Assembly: GCF_022867805.1 (NCBI RefSeq)
Contig: NZ_JALIFO010000011.1
Coordinates: 1 to 64,000 of the forward strand
Reading direction: 5' to 3'
DNA length: 64,000 bases
Origin: Cuneatibacter sp. NSJ-177
Lineage (GTDB): Bacteria; Bacillota; Clostridia; Lachnospirales; Lachnospiraceae
In this document: piece after piece, positions 25,187-35,304 of the stretch
Layout of the letters: each line of letters starts with the position of its first letter
How positions within the stretch are numbered: the first letter of the stretch is position 1
Translations under genes and position numbers: made by a program
Notes under the pieces: model-generated
Databases searched by the model: none
Seen by the model: the letters and a program-made list of their open reading frames with translations, nothing else
What the model was told of the DNA's origin: nothing

Positions 25187-25219
25187 ATCATACACAGGCG
25201 GAATCACACGGCGATCACA
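25187..25219 (-). promoter_or_regulatory. Promoter with SARP-type direct repeats, MucBP-like gene
   Basis: TGTGATC (25213-25219) and TGTGATT (25202-25208) are direct repeats exactly 11 bp apart. A 9-bp gap follows, then -10 TATGAT (25187-25192). There is no good -35, as expected for an activator-dependent promoter. The TGTGATT-to--10 gap is the same as at the giant adhesin promoter. Confidence 0.65.
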
Positions 25220-25308
25220 CGGAGGCCTTTCCCAGGCATTTCCACCTGATTTTCCACGCCGTACAGGCGCAAAACGAAAGACTTTTCTTCGCAAGGAGAG
25301 CGCAGACG

Positions 25309-25340
25309 GGAGCGGGACTGTCAATTCGCCAGCCCGCTCC
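25309..25340 (-). terminator. Hairpin after the giant adhesin gene
   Basis: Minus strand GGAGCGGG, 16-base loop, CCCGCTCC, 10 bases after the stop codon. No U-run follows, so termination here is uncertain. Confidence 0.45.
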
Positions 25341-25350
25341 TGCCCCCTCT

Positions 25351-28300
25351 TTACTGCTCTTTTTTCTTCTTTCTCCGTACAATCAAGACGCCCAGCGCTC
25401 CTGCGCAGACAACCAGAATTGCGGCGGGCAGAATCAGGTTCTGCGTATCGCCGGTCTTGGTGCCATTGCGGCGGATCACGGTTTGTTTCACCTCATTCTC
25501 CGTCACGGTCTCCACCCGGCGCTTCGGTTTATAGATTCCGGCGTCCCAGGTCAGATCCACCTGGCCGGCAGCCAGCTGGAACGCTCTGGTGTAGAACCAG
25601 CGGTCTCCGGCCCGGATCACCAAATCCGAATCCACAGCTGTGTCTTCTGTCTGATCGTATTTCGTCGCCACATAGCCGTCCGGCACCTGGAACCGCACCC
25701 GGTACAGACCAGCCGGCAGATTTTCAAACAGATAGAGCCCATTGGCATCGGTCAGCGTCTCGCCCACCACGAACCAGGCATCATCCTGCTCCGGATCTCC
25801 GGCCATGTTCCGCTCCAGCACCACGGGGATTCCCGCCGCAGGCAGCTCGCCCGGCTCCTGAATCCCGTTATAGTTGTCATCAAACCAGGCATAATCGCCG
25901 ATGGCTCCCAAGAGCTCCACGACACCAGCGTCCCAGGTCAGATCCGTCTCCCCGTATCCCGGTTTGATGGTCCTTGTGACATATCCGCCGTCGCTCTGCC
26001 CTTCGGCTGTAACCGGCAGAATTCCGGAACGGTAGGTAACGATCGCGTCGGAATCGAGATCGCCCGGTACGCCTGCCTGCTGGCAGTTCGTCAGCAGCGT
26101 CTCGGAGCCCAGCGCAAAGACCACCCGGTATTCCACCGAAATCTCGTCGCTGCTTCTCAGCTTTTCAAACAGGTAATAGCCGTTCTCATCGGTCAGGGTT
26201 TCGCCGTAATACGTCCAATCCGAGTTGGCATCGGCCCGGCTTTGGAGCACGACCCGCACGCCTGAAATTCCAGGCTCCCCGGAATCCTGTTTCCCGTTCC
26301 GGTTAAGGTCTCTCCAGACAAAGTCGCCGATCGCAGCGTACTTTCTGGCTCCGGCATCCCAAGTCGTATCCACCGAATCTTTCGCCAATGTAATCGTCTC
26401 GGTATAGCCCTCCCTCCGGTCTGATCCAGCCGGATAGAGCGCGTCGGAATCTTTGGTATCGTCGGTCCCCACATTTCCGTCCACGCCGGTATAGCCCTCC
26501 GGGAACACGAATCGGATCTTATAATCCTGGGTGTCCCCGTCAAAGACCAGGTGGTCAAAGTAGTAGGTTCCGTCGGCGCCCACCGTGATCTCCGCCGTCG
26601 GCTGGCCGGCAAAGGAACCGTCTTCCTCCACCGGGTAGAGCTCCACCTTCGTTCCGGGAAGCGGGATGTAGAGGCTCTGTACATCGTCGTAATCCCGGTC
26701 GTCAAAGCAGAAACCGCCGATGGCGCTGTAGACCACCAGACCGGCGTCATACCGATTGTCTTCCTGCATTGCCTTGCCCGGAACATAAATGTTATCCTCA
26801 ATCAGCCTGGCTCTCGTCAGCGTAATCACGTCGGTCTGCCGGATTCTTCCGTCTTCATCCACCCAGTGCTTCGCATCGGAATCCCGGTCAGCCCGTGTGC
26901 CTTCCGGCGCGATGGACTTGGTAAAGTCGTAGGCGTAGGTATAGCCGTCGGCTTTCCGCAGCTCGCTGATATCGAACCGGACGATGTAATACCCTTCCGG
27001 CAAATTTTCAAACCGGTACAGGCCCTTTTCATCGGTCAGCATCCGGGCGTAATAGCCCTGGCCTTCTCCAATCACGCCGTCCTCGCCGACCTTGTAGAGG
27101 AGGACCGGTACACCTGCCACGCCGGATTCGCCTTCATCCTGAACGCCGTTGTTGTTCCAATCCAGCCATACCGTATCGCCGATGGCATAAGGGCTGATCA
27201 GACCAGCGTCGATGGTAGTGTCGGCTTCCCCGTAGAGGCCGCCGTTTTCATCTTCGAGCACCCGAAGGGAGATCGGATCCGTAGACCCGTCGCTGTTCAT
27301 GTTGGAATCCACGGCAGGATCATTGCCCTGTCCTTTCAGGGTTGCCGAATAGCCTTCCGGAATTTCAAACATCACCTGGTAGGTATAATACTCTCCGCCG
27401 ATGTAATCGTCCGGATCCGTGGAACCCTCGGCGGCTCCGGGTTTCAGGTAATTGCAGGCAAGGCCGGTAAACTCATAGTGACCATTCTGATCGGTCCGGT
27501 AATCAAGATCCACCGTACCGTCGGCGGCCGTGTGTTTCACAGTCTCCTCTTTGGAGATGGTCTGATCGCCTACCTTAAAATAAGTCGTCTTGCGGAGCGA
27601 TACCGCCACTCCGCTGGCCGGCTCCTCCCCGTCATCCTGGAGCCCATTGGAATTTTCATCGTACCAGACGTAATCGCCCAGGCTTCCGGTCGGAAGGTTC
27701 AGCGTAGCCAGTACCCGCTCCGGTTCGGTGCGGTCCTGATAGCCCACCTCGTCCGGCGCGGTGACGCCTTCCGGCATCTGACGGGTCACGGAAACCATGG
27801 CCGAGTTGGCGATCAGTTTTTGATAGTAATCTTCAATCTGATCCGCGGTATATCCCGGCGTCTTCACGGTCAGGTACACATCATAGGTACCGCCCGGCGC
27901 CAGGCCTTCACTTCCAAAATCGATCTCAGCCGCAACGGCGCTGCTGTCCGCCTCAAAGCCGGAGGACCAGGCGGCGTTGCTGTCAAAGCTGTCGGTCCGG
28001 TGATACATCGGCCCCATCAGTGCGCCCGCCGCAGTCTCGCCGGACGAGCGTCCGCTCCAGCCGGCATCCGTGGAATAGATCCGGATACCTGCGGTTTGGC
28101 CCGACACATCCAGCAGAGTCAGATCCTCGTAGCCGCCGCCCATCGGAAGCGTGGTGCCTCTCGGCGTGAAGGAGCTTCCGTTGATCATGACGTAGGAATC
28201 CCCGTAGAACGGCAGGATATCCACGATCCGCGCGGTGCTGATATTCTCACTGGAATTGTTGTACAGGGTCAGCTTGTAGTACAAATTCTCCCCTGGATTC

Positions 28301-31300
28301 ACTTGGGCCGTTTCGCCCATATCCAGGTACTTCACCTGTCCGTCTTCCCCTTTTACGCCGATGTACTTCACCAGCATCACCGTCGTGGAATCCGTCACCG
28401 CCGCTTCGTTCGCGGCGTTCAGATAGAGGAGATCGTCGGAAAGCAGTCCGTCGGTCACCTCATTGTCATGGAGCTGCTGCTCTTCATGGGAGGTGAAGCT
28501 TAACCCCAGAGGGTTTTCCGCCGACTTGGGCACCTTCGCCGTACTGCTCAGGTAAGCCGGGCAGACCAGAGTGGTCACACCGTTCTGCCGCTTGGAGTCG
28601 TAGGAAATCATGCCGTCAAATTTCACCAGAAGCTGTTCTCCGGGTTCCAGGGAAACCGCGTCGGAAAATTCAAACACATACTGTCTGGACTTCAGCTTAT
28701 CGCTTTCCTCATACTGATCGTTCCCATGGTTGATCAGCGGAGCATCCACCTCCGTCACTTTCAGCGTATAGTACGAGCTCGGTATCACCGTCTCGTTGCC
28801 GTACTGGTCCACCTTGGTGATCTGGAATCCATTGGCGTAACGGCCGGTATTGACCGTCGTGCAGGCCGGCATCCGGAACGATACCACCGGACGGTAGAAG
28901 GTTTCGCTCTGGTTATCCACCTGATGGTTTTCCACCGTAATCTTATAGTTTACCGAATCGCCGGAATAATAAGTCGCCTTCTGGCTTTCGATCTCATTGG
29001 TGATGCTGACCTGAGGCACATGGGACGAATACTTCGGGATGTACAGCTTCACCTGGCTGGAATTAGCATTGGCTTTCTGCGCCGCCAGATTTCCGTTTTC
29101 ATCCAGCCTCCGGTCCGTCCACTCCACATTGGCCACGTTGACAATCTCACGGATCTCATGATCCGTTTCCGTGGACCAGCCGCTGCGGTCCAGGAAGGTT
29201 GCCTGAAGGATCAGGCCTTCGCTTTGGAACTGCTTTTGCACATTCTGATATTCCACCCGAACGCCGATGACGGAGCCCGTAAAATTCACGGTCTGGGCTG
29301 TGCCGGCATCGGGGATCTCCTGATACAGATACCAGGAATCCGAAGCCTTATCCGCCAGCGTCCGCTGGATGTAGACATTCGCCCCCACCGTCTGGGTCCG
29401 GTCTCCGTTCGCAGAGGGCAGAACTTCCAGAGAGGTGATCCGGTAATCTCTGCTTGCGCCCGCCTCCTCGGACAGGGCAACCGGTTCCAGGTTCGGGGCC
29501 TCTCCGGACCACAGGGTAATATCATTGTCGGTCACGGTAAAGGAATCTGCGCCGATCTCGTTACTGCCGCCGGCGTATCCGTACAGCTTAAACTGAACCT
29601 CATAATCGCTTTTCAGCAGGCTTTGGGCCGCATGGGCCGTCGTTCTGGGACTGCTTCCGTCCGCAAACCCAACCTCATCGGCATCCACGCCCACTTCCTG
29701 GACTGCCTTATCAATTTTTCCGTTCATCCCGGCCGCGCCGGAAATCAGGATGTTTTCAAAGGTGACAACATTTTTATCGCTGTTTTGGCCCGCGGCCGGA
29801 TTGTGAAGCGGATAAACCGTCACGATCTTCTCCAGGGGCGCTAGGCTTTCGTCCTTGGTATAACCGCTGGGCGCCTGAATCTCCACCACCTTGTACTCGG
29901 TGCCGTCCGCTGCGGCCGGCAAGAGCTTCGAGATTGCCACGCCGCCTGCCGTCACCATCTGCGTCTGCTCCGGCTCTGCTTTCCAATTACCTTCGCTGTC
30001 CTTGGCGTAGACGGCAAAGACTGCACCGTCCAGGAGCTGTCCGCTTGGATCCGTCTTCTGGATCAGCAGCCGTCCCTGGTCAGCCTGGTTGGTAAGCTCC
30101 GCTTCGTAGATCAAATCCTCGGTTCCTGCCACGACCGGCTTCACCAGACGTCCCGCTTCCACCGCCACGGCCACCGGCTGCGCCCAAACCGCATAGCCTG
30201 CCTGCTTCACCGCATCGGTTTCCATTTCCTTCACGTAGTACGTGCCGGGGGCCAAATTCTCCCAGATACAGACGCCAAATGCGTCCGTCGTCCGCAGGGA
30301 ATCACCGCTCCAGGACTCCACCGATACTTCGGCGGTGCAGTCCGGGTCCGTATAGAGACGGAAAGCTGCTCCGGCTAAGGTCTCCTTCGCTCCCGATGCG
30401 TCCTCGCCGTACTTGGTCAGCTGAATGGAGCCTTTCGGGCTGTTGTAGAACTTCAAAACTCCATCGGTAATCAGCTGATCCGTGCCCGGCCGGTAAGCGC
30501 CGGTCGCTCCCGCCTTTACCTCAAATTCCACCGGGGTCGAATCCAGCTCAAACCGGACCGTGTGTTCCTGCCCGCTGCTATCGGTGTAGACATAGGCCGG
30601 AGCCCCGATTTCCACCAATTTGTATCTGCCAGGCAGGAGGTAGCCCGATGTCCGGCTCGGCCCGGTCATGGTAAACGTGGGCTCATCCGGATTGTTGTAG
30701 ACGTATGCTCCCTGGCTTTCATCCCAGCGGTACAGCTCGAAGACCGCGCCGGTCAGCCCCGTCAGACCATCTTTTTGGGACGCGGCGGAGCCGTCGTATT
30801 TCTCCAGGACAAATCTGCCCTTGTTGGCCGTATCCTTGATCGGATTCGCCTGATAGGTATCGTTGGTCGTATTGTTCGTCACCTGAACCCAGAGAGAGTG
30901 GTCCAAAAGCGCATAGCCGTCCGGAGCGCCGATCTCCACCAGCTCATACCAGCCCTCCGGCAAGCCTTTGCTGACGGCAGTGCCGTCTGCAAGAGTGGTG
31001 AGGATGGTCACAGGCGTATCTCCCGCCTGATGCCCAGTCTGGTCCGCCGCGACTTTGTAAACCTCAAAGACCGCGTTCTCCAGCCCGACATTCGTCTGGT
31101 CCGTGCTGAGCTGTTTCCAATCGCCTACCTTTTTGACGGCGATCTTGCCCAGCTCATTGTTGATCAGATCCATGGCAAGAACCGGGGCATCTTTATGATC
31201 GTCATACCGGATCTCCATTTCAAAGACCGTTGGATTCAGCTCAAATCCCATAGGTACCGAAAGCTCCCGGATATAGTAGGTTTTCGTCCCGGTTTCCTCA

Positions 31301-34300
31301 ACCACAAGTCCGGTAAATGCCGCCAGGCCGTCCGTTCCGGTCTCCTTTTTCTGCATCCAGTTGATCCCGGCCCCGGCATCCGCCTTTGTCGCAAAGAGGC
31401 CGATCACTGCGCCTTTTACAAGGCTGTTGTCCCTGGCGTTTTTCTTGGTCACCTGGATGGAGAACTCCTTGGAATCCTGGAACCAATCGCTGCTGCCTGA
31501 GGTCAGGTCCGTGGTTTGATTGGAAGCCACCGTAACCGTTTTCACCTCGCTGGAAACCAGATATCCGCTGGGAGGGGTGATCTCTTTCACATAGTAGGAA
31601 GGGGCCGCCGCGTCGTTGGCAGGAATCAGCGGTGATTCACCGATACCGGAGGAATTCGTCGTAATTCTCGCCACTTCCTTGGTGCAACCGGAATCGCTGT
31701 AAATTCCGAAAACAGCGCCTTCCAAGCTCTTTGCGGTGTCGTTAGCGTCTACCTTCTTGATCTTGATCTTCCCTTGGGCAGACAGATTTTGAATGGCGTC
31801 ATTTCCCGTCAGGGAAGTATTCTTCACGCCTTTTTCAATCGTCACCTTCCACACCGGGGAATCCGGCAGGGTGTAACGGCTGTCGTGGGTCGAGATCTCT
31901 TTGAGCCAGTAGTCGCCAGCGTCTAACTTTGACCAGGTTATCTTGCCTTGGTCGTTGGTTTTCTTTGTCGTCCCCACCAGATTCTGGCAGGTTTCATCTG
32001 AATATAAGCCGAACTCCACGCCTTTCAAGGCGCCCAGGTTCTGGTTATCCGGGCTGTAGAAGCCGCGTTTTTCTATGGTCAGTTCGCCTTCTGCGGCGTT
32101 GACTACCGTGATCACTTCCGTGGACTGCACGCCGGCGATGACCGACGGCTCCGGAACGGTTCCGTCAAATTTGCCGTCTGCGTCTGCTACGCCGGTGAAC
32201 TTGCCTGCCTCCACCGTGAATTCAATGAACCGGCTGTCGTCTGACCCGTCGTAATAGACCGTCAGCCCGGACGCCGCCTTCTCATAAATCCGATACTCTC
32301 CCGGCGGCAGGAACGGAGATTCGTACCGCGTTCCGTTCGTCTGAACCTTGAACTCTGCGGATTTTCCGTCTAATTTGTAGTTCTCATAACTTTCACCGTT
32401 CTTCTTCTGAATCACAAAAGTGACATTTTTCACATTGTACAGGTTGTTTCCGTCCACTTCCTTTTTCAGCAGGAACTTGCCGTAGGCCGCCGGGTTAAAG
32501 AATCCGGAGCCGTCCGCCATCTGGGTATAGGTATTCTCCGTGGCACCGCTGGTTACGGTCAGAATGCGGTAGGTGGAACCTTCCGCCTCATTCTTGGTTA
32601 CGATTCCGCCCGCTCCATCCACAGAATTTTCTTCCACGATGTAAATGCCGGCAGGCAGGAGAATGGATGTGTAAAGCCCATCGCTGCCCGTAACGCCAGA
32701 GGCAAACGGTTTCGCCTCTTTTTTCTGGTAATAGGTTCCGTCTTTGGAGTAGGCCGTCTGTGTTTCGGCTTCCGCCAGTACCGCCCGGTAGACCTCAAAC
32801 GAGACTCCCTCCACCGCGTAATTCTTGTCGCCGATCGCCGTCCACTTTAATACGGAGAGGCGTCCCAGCTTCTCATCATGAAACGTCAGATCGGTGGTAA
32901 AACCCGTGCCATCGGCATTGACGGTGATCGCTTTGATTCCGCTGTTCGTGGTGTCGGCCATATATCCTTCCGGAGGCAGCAGCTCCACCACATAGTAGGT
33001 CTGCTCCGGCACCAGGCCGGTGAATGTAAACTTTCCGTTTGCATCCGTAGCCGTTGAAACCGCTATAATCCGATGGGCGCTGAGATACGCCGCATCCTTC
33101 AGGGAAGCCGCCATATCCGCTCTCGTCAGCCAGCCGGTCCCCGCCGTCTCTCCCGATGCGGTAAACTGATAGTTGACTTCCAGGAACGCCTGCATCGCGA
33201 TGGCGTCCGCCTCATTTTCAAAAGCGCCGAAAACGGCTCCGGCCACCGGTAGATCCGCCTCACCGGTCTTGACGCCCTCGCCTTCCATCTTATAGTTGGA
33301 GACGGTGACGCCGGATTCTTTGCCTTCCTCGACTACGATCGGCCCCGTCCACTGATGGTACCAATACCAGGGGCCTCCCGTAATCTTTTCCGTACTGACT
33401 TCTTTTAAATAGTAGGTTCCCGGCTCCAGATTCACCGTGACCGCCTGGCCGGTTCCCGCCGTACCGCTCTCTAAAATATTTCCACCTGCGTCCGTGGAGG
33501 CCGAGCCGGAAACCAGAGAGACCGTCACCGTCGTCGTGGTGCCGTCCGCCTGCTCCAGAACTGCTGTTTCCGCTCCGTTCGGGTCCGCCACATAGAGCTC
33601 AAACTGAGCGCCGTCCAGAAGCCTGCTCATATCGTAAAAACCATTCTTGGTCAGGCGGATTTTTCCCTGATCCGTCACATTGTCAATCTCTATGGCTTGA
33701 GGATTCGTCTTTCCCGGTTCGATGGCGCACGGCGTATTCCAGGCATAGACGGTCTGACCGCCAATCACAACCGCCGTGCCTTTTCCGCTGCCGTCGCCCA
33801 AAGGCATGGTATAGCCGTCCGGGCAGGTGGTCTCCACAATCCAATACTCTCCGGCGTCCAGAAAATCCGAGATGCCAGACGAGCTGTTGGTGAGATCAAA
33901 GGTATAGTCCGCGTGATCCAGGCCGCCCGCCGCCGCGATATCGGCAGCCACTGCCTGCGCTACGGACCCCGCAGAGTCCGTCTGTTTCCGGAAGAGCTTG
34001 ATCACCGCGCCCTTTAAATCGTATTTTTGATACGCATCCGTCCCGGTCCCATCCTGGGATGCAATCTGATACGCCGCCTTCTTTGCGATTGCTGCTTTCC
34101 CTTTGGCCACATTGACAACAGCGGCCGCCCCGGTCAGTTCGGTATTGGTCTCAGCTGCCTGGACCGTCACCGAACGGATCGTGGGATCCGGCGTATAGGC
34201 GATGCCGTCCTGATCCTGTACGGAAACTTCCTTAATGTAATAGGTCCCCGGCGTCAGCCAGCCGGACAGGCCCGCTCCCTCCGCATTGGTCTCAATCGCA

Positions 34301-35304
34301 GCCACCGGAGTCCCGGAAGCGTCCGCGCTCGTATAGACATTGAATGTTGCCCGCAGAGGCTTTGTCGTATCGGCCCTGCCGGAGGCATCGGCCGCATATT
34401 TTTCGATCTTTATTTTCCCATGATCCGCATGGTCCACGACCGTTCTTACATCCTCCGCATACCCAGCCCCCTGATTCAAACCGGCGGCCACATTTCGGAA
34501 TTCCACATTGGCCGCTTTCTCATGGCCCTCCGGAACCGTGGTCTCCACGAGGATATAGCTGTCCCCCGGCGTCAGGCCGTCAAAGGATAGTTCCCCGGCC
34601 GCATCCGTAAATGTTTCGCTCCCTACCTGAGCCCCGATATGATCTGGCGCACCGGCATCATACCGGTACAAAGTGAAGCCCGCGCCGCTCAGCGGGGTCA
34701 CCGGATTGGCCGGGTCCGCCGCGTCCATATCCGTCCGCTTCTGGACCACAATCTTGGCCTCCCGCTGGTTGGTCAGTTGCTCCGTCTGTACCTGATCGGC
34801 CGATGTGCCGTCCGTCGTTCGGATATGGTGGACGGACGAATCCAGGATATAGCCATCGACGGTTGAAATCTCTTTGACATAGTAGTCGGTACCCGGCTTC
34901 AAATTTTCAAAAACCGCAGCCCCATCGCTGCCTGTGACAGCCTGGCAAGGAGTTCCGTCCGCGTTCTGAACCGGAACATTCGCCGCGGAATCGGTGAAAA
35001 TGCCAAAGACCACACCGGACAGCTTTTCTCCGGTCTCGGAGTCTGTCTTCTCGATCTGGATTTGTTTCAGACGCTCATTGGCCACGGAAATCTCCACCTG
35101 GGCATTTTCCGTCACCGTCACTTCCACTTCTCCTTCCAGCGGCTGATAACCGGCCGGCGCAGATACCTCGCGCAGGTAATACGTCCCGGACGGAATTACC
35201 TTGGAGAGGCCCACGCCGTCCTGGCCGGTTTTGATATTCGGATAACCGGCGGCTTCCAGATGACCCGCCTGATTACTCCACGCCGTCCAGCAGGATACCA
35301 TCAT
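25351..35304 (-). CDS. Giant SpaA/SdrD-domain surface adhesin, 3' part (frameshifted)
   Basis: 3317 residues. Residues 1-1830 hold about 16 SpaA/Cna_B-type Ig-like units, each with an E-box such as GTYYLREVSAPAGY, TYYVKEI or GWYELVEIGAPDGY; such domains self-crosslink by Lys-Asn isopeptide bonds. About 1850-2540 is a different Ig-like region with DUF11-like features. About 2545-3260 has five SdrD B-type calcium-binding modules (YDENSNGLQDDGEEP, DWNNNGVQDEGESG, RDLNRNGKQDSGEPG, DDNYNGIQEPGE and one diverged copy). It ends TKTGDTQN, a membrane segment and RRKKKKEQ. There is no signal peptide, and the first 30 residues complete a SpaA unit begun in the overlapping upstream frame. It is therefore almost certainly the 3' part of one gene with 35273-38107. 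Translation from its own ATG would leave it cytosolic. Confidence 0.85.
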   Translation of the reverse strand: MMVSCWTAWSNQAGHLEAAGYPNIKTGQDGVGLSKVIPSGTYYLREVSAPAGYQPLEGEVEVTVTENAQVEISVANERLKQIQIEKTDSETGEKLSGVVFGIFTDSAANVPVQNADGTPCQAVTGSDGAAVFENLKPGTDYYVKEISTVDGYILDSSVHHIRTTDGTSADQVQTEQLTNQREAKIVVQKRTDMDAADPANPVTPLSGAGFTLYRYDAGAPDHIGAQVGSETFTDAAGELSFDGLTPGDSYILVETTVPEGHEKAANVEFRNVAAGLNQGAGYAEDVRTVVDHADHGKIKIEKYAADASGRADTTKPLRATFNVYTSADASGTPVAAIETNAEGAGLSGWLTPGTYYIKEVSVQDQDGIAYTPDPTIRSVTVQAAETNTELTGAAAVVNVAKGKAAIAKKAAYQIASQDGTGTDAYQKYDLKGAVIKLFRKQTDSAGSVAQAVAADIAAAGGLDHADYTFDLTNSSSGISDFLDAGEYWIVETTCPDGYTMPLGDGSGKGTAVVIGGQTVYAWNTPCAIEPGKTNPQAIEIDNVTDQGKIRLTKNGFYDMSRLLDGAQFELYVADPNGAETAVLEQADGTTTTVTVSLVSGSASTDAGGNILESGTAGTGQAVTVNLEPGTYYLKEVSTEKITGGPWYWYHQWTGPIVVEEGKESGVTVSNYKMEGEGVKTGEADLPVAGAVFGAFENEADAIAMQAFLEVNYQFTASGETAGTGWLTRADMAASLKDAAYLSAHRIIAVSTATDANGKFTFTGLVPEQTYYVVELLPPEGYMADTTNSGIKAITVNADGTGFTTDLTFHDEKLGRLSVLKWTAIGDKNYAVEGVSFEVYRAVLAEAETQTAYSKDGTYYQKKEAKPFASGVTGSDGLYTSILLPAGIYIVEENSVDGAGGIVTKNEAEGSTYRILTVTSGATENTYTQMADGSGFFNPAAYGKFLLKKEVDGNNLYNVKNVTFVIQKKNGESYENYKLDGKSAEFKVQTNGTRYESPFLPPGEYRIYEKAASGLTVYYDGSDDSRFIEFTVEAGKFTGVADADGKFDGTVPEPSVIAGVQSTEVITVVNAAEGELTIEKRGFYSPDNQNLGALKGVEFGLYSDETCQNLVGTTKKTNDQGKITWSKLDAGDYWLKEISTHDSRYTLPDSPVWKVTIEKGVKNTSLTGNDAIQNLSAQGKIKIKKVDANDTAKSLEGAVFGIYSDSGCTKEVARITTNSSGIGESPLIPANDAAAPSYYVKEITPPSGYLVSSEVKTVTVASNQTTDLTSGSSDWFQDSKEFSIQVTKKNARDNSLVKGAVIGLFATKADAGAGINWMQKKETGTDGLAAFTGLVVEETGTKTYYIRELSVPMGFELNPTVFEMEIRYDDHKDAPVLAMDLINNELGKIAVKKVGDWKQLSTDQTNVGLENAVFEVYKVAADQTGHQAGDTPVTILTTLADGTAVSKGLPEGWYELVEIGAPDGYALLDHSLWVQVTNNTTNDTYQANPIKDTANKGRFVLEKYDGSAASQKDGLTGLTGAVFELYRWDESQGAYVYNNPDEPTFTMTGPSRTSGYLLPGRYKLVEIGAPAYVYTDSSGQEHTVRFELDSTPVEFEVKAGATGAYRPGTDQLITDGVLKFYNSPKGSIQLTKYGEDASGAKETLAGAAFRLYTDPDCTAEVSVESWSGDSLRTTDAFGVCIWENLAPGTYYVKEMETDAVKQAGYAVWAQPVAVAVEAGRLVKPVVAGTEDLIYEAELTNQADQGRLLIQKTDPSGQLLDGAVFAVYAKDSEGNWKAEPEQTQMVTAGGVAISKLLPAAADGTEYKVVEIQAPSGYTKDESLAPLEKIVTVYPLHNPAAGQNSDKNVVTFENILISGAAGMNGKIDKAVQEVGVDADEVGFADGSSPRTTAHAAQSLLKSDYEVQFKLYGYAGGSNEIGADSFTVTDNDITLWSGEAPNLEPVALSEEAGASRDYRITSLEVLPSANGDRTQTVGANVYIQRTLADKASDSWYLYQEIPDAGTAQTVNFTGSVIGVRVEYQNVQKQFQSEGLILQATFLDRSGWSTETDHEIREIVNVANVEWTDRRLDENGNLAAQKANANSSQVKLYIPKYSSHVPQVSITNEIESQKATYYSGDSVNYKITVENHQVDNQSETFYRPVVSFRMPACTTVNTGRYANGFQITKVDQYGNETVIPSSYYTLKVTEVDAPLINHGNDQYEESDKLKSRQYVFEFSDAVSLEPGEQLLVKFDGMISYDSKRQNGVTTLVCPAYLSSTAKVPKSAENPLGLSFTSHEEQQLHDNEVTDGLLSDDLLYLNAANEAAVTDSTTVMLVKYIGVKGEDGQVKYLDMGETAQVNPGENLYYKLTLYNNSSENISTARIVDILPFYGDSYVMINGSSFTPRGTTLPMGGGYEDLTLLDVSGQTAGIRIYSTDAGWSGRSSGETAAGALMGPMYHRTDSFDSNAAWSSGFEADSSAVAAEIDFGSEGLAPGGTYDVYLTVKTPGYTADQIEDYYQKLIANSAMVSVTRQMPEGVTAPDEVGYQDRTEPERVLATLNLPTGSLGDYVWYDENSNGLQDDGEEPASGVAVSLRKTTYFKVGDQTISKEETVKHTAADGTVDLDYRTDQNGHYEFTGLACNYLKPGAAEGSTDPDDYIGGEYYTYQVMFEIPEGYSATLKGQGNDPAVDSNMNSDGSTDPISLRVLEDENGGLYGEADTTIDAGLISPYAIGDTVWLDWNNNGVQDEGESGVAGVPVLLYKVGEDGVIGEGQGYYARMLTDEKGLYRFENLPEGYYIVRFDISELRKADGYTYAYDFTKSIAPEGTRADRDSDAKHWVDEDGRIRQTDVITLTRARLIEDNIYVPGKAMQEDNRYDAGLVVYSAIGGFCFDDRDYDDVQSLYIPLPGTKVELYPVEEDGSFAGQPTAEITVGADGTYYFDHLVFDGDTQDYKIRFVFPEGYTGVDGNVGTDDTKDSDALYPAGSDRREGYTETITLAKDSVDTTWDAGARKYAAIGDFVWRDLNRNGKQDSGEPGISGVRVVLQSRADANSDWTYYGETLTDENGYYLFEKLRSSDEISVEYRVVFALGSETLLTNCQQAGVPGDLDSDAIVTYRSGILPVTAEGQSDGGYVTRTIKPGYGETDLTWDAGVVELLGAIGDYAWFDDNYNGIQEPGELPAAGIPVVLERNMAGDPEQDDAWFVVGETLTDANGLYLFENLPAGLYRVRFQVPDGYVATKYDQTEDTAVDSDLVIRAGDRWFYTRAFQLAAGQVDLTWDAGIYKPKRRVETVTENEVKQTVIRRNGTKTGDTQNLILPAAILVVCAGALGVLIVRRKKKKEQ

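Noticed and set aside
25351-35304. Long open frames opposite the giant adhesin gene (for example 26551-28503 plus)
   Set aside because: They are antisense to repeated SpaA/SdrD domains, arise from the GC-rich codon bias, and lack ribosome sites and family motifs.
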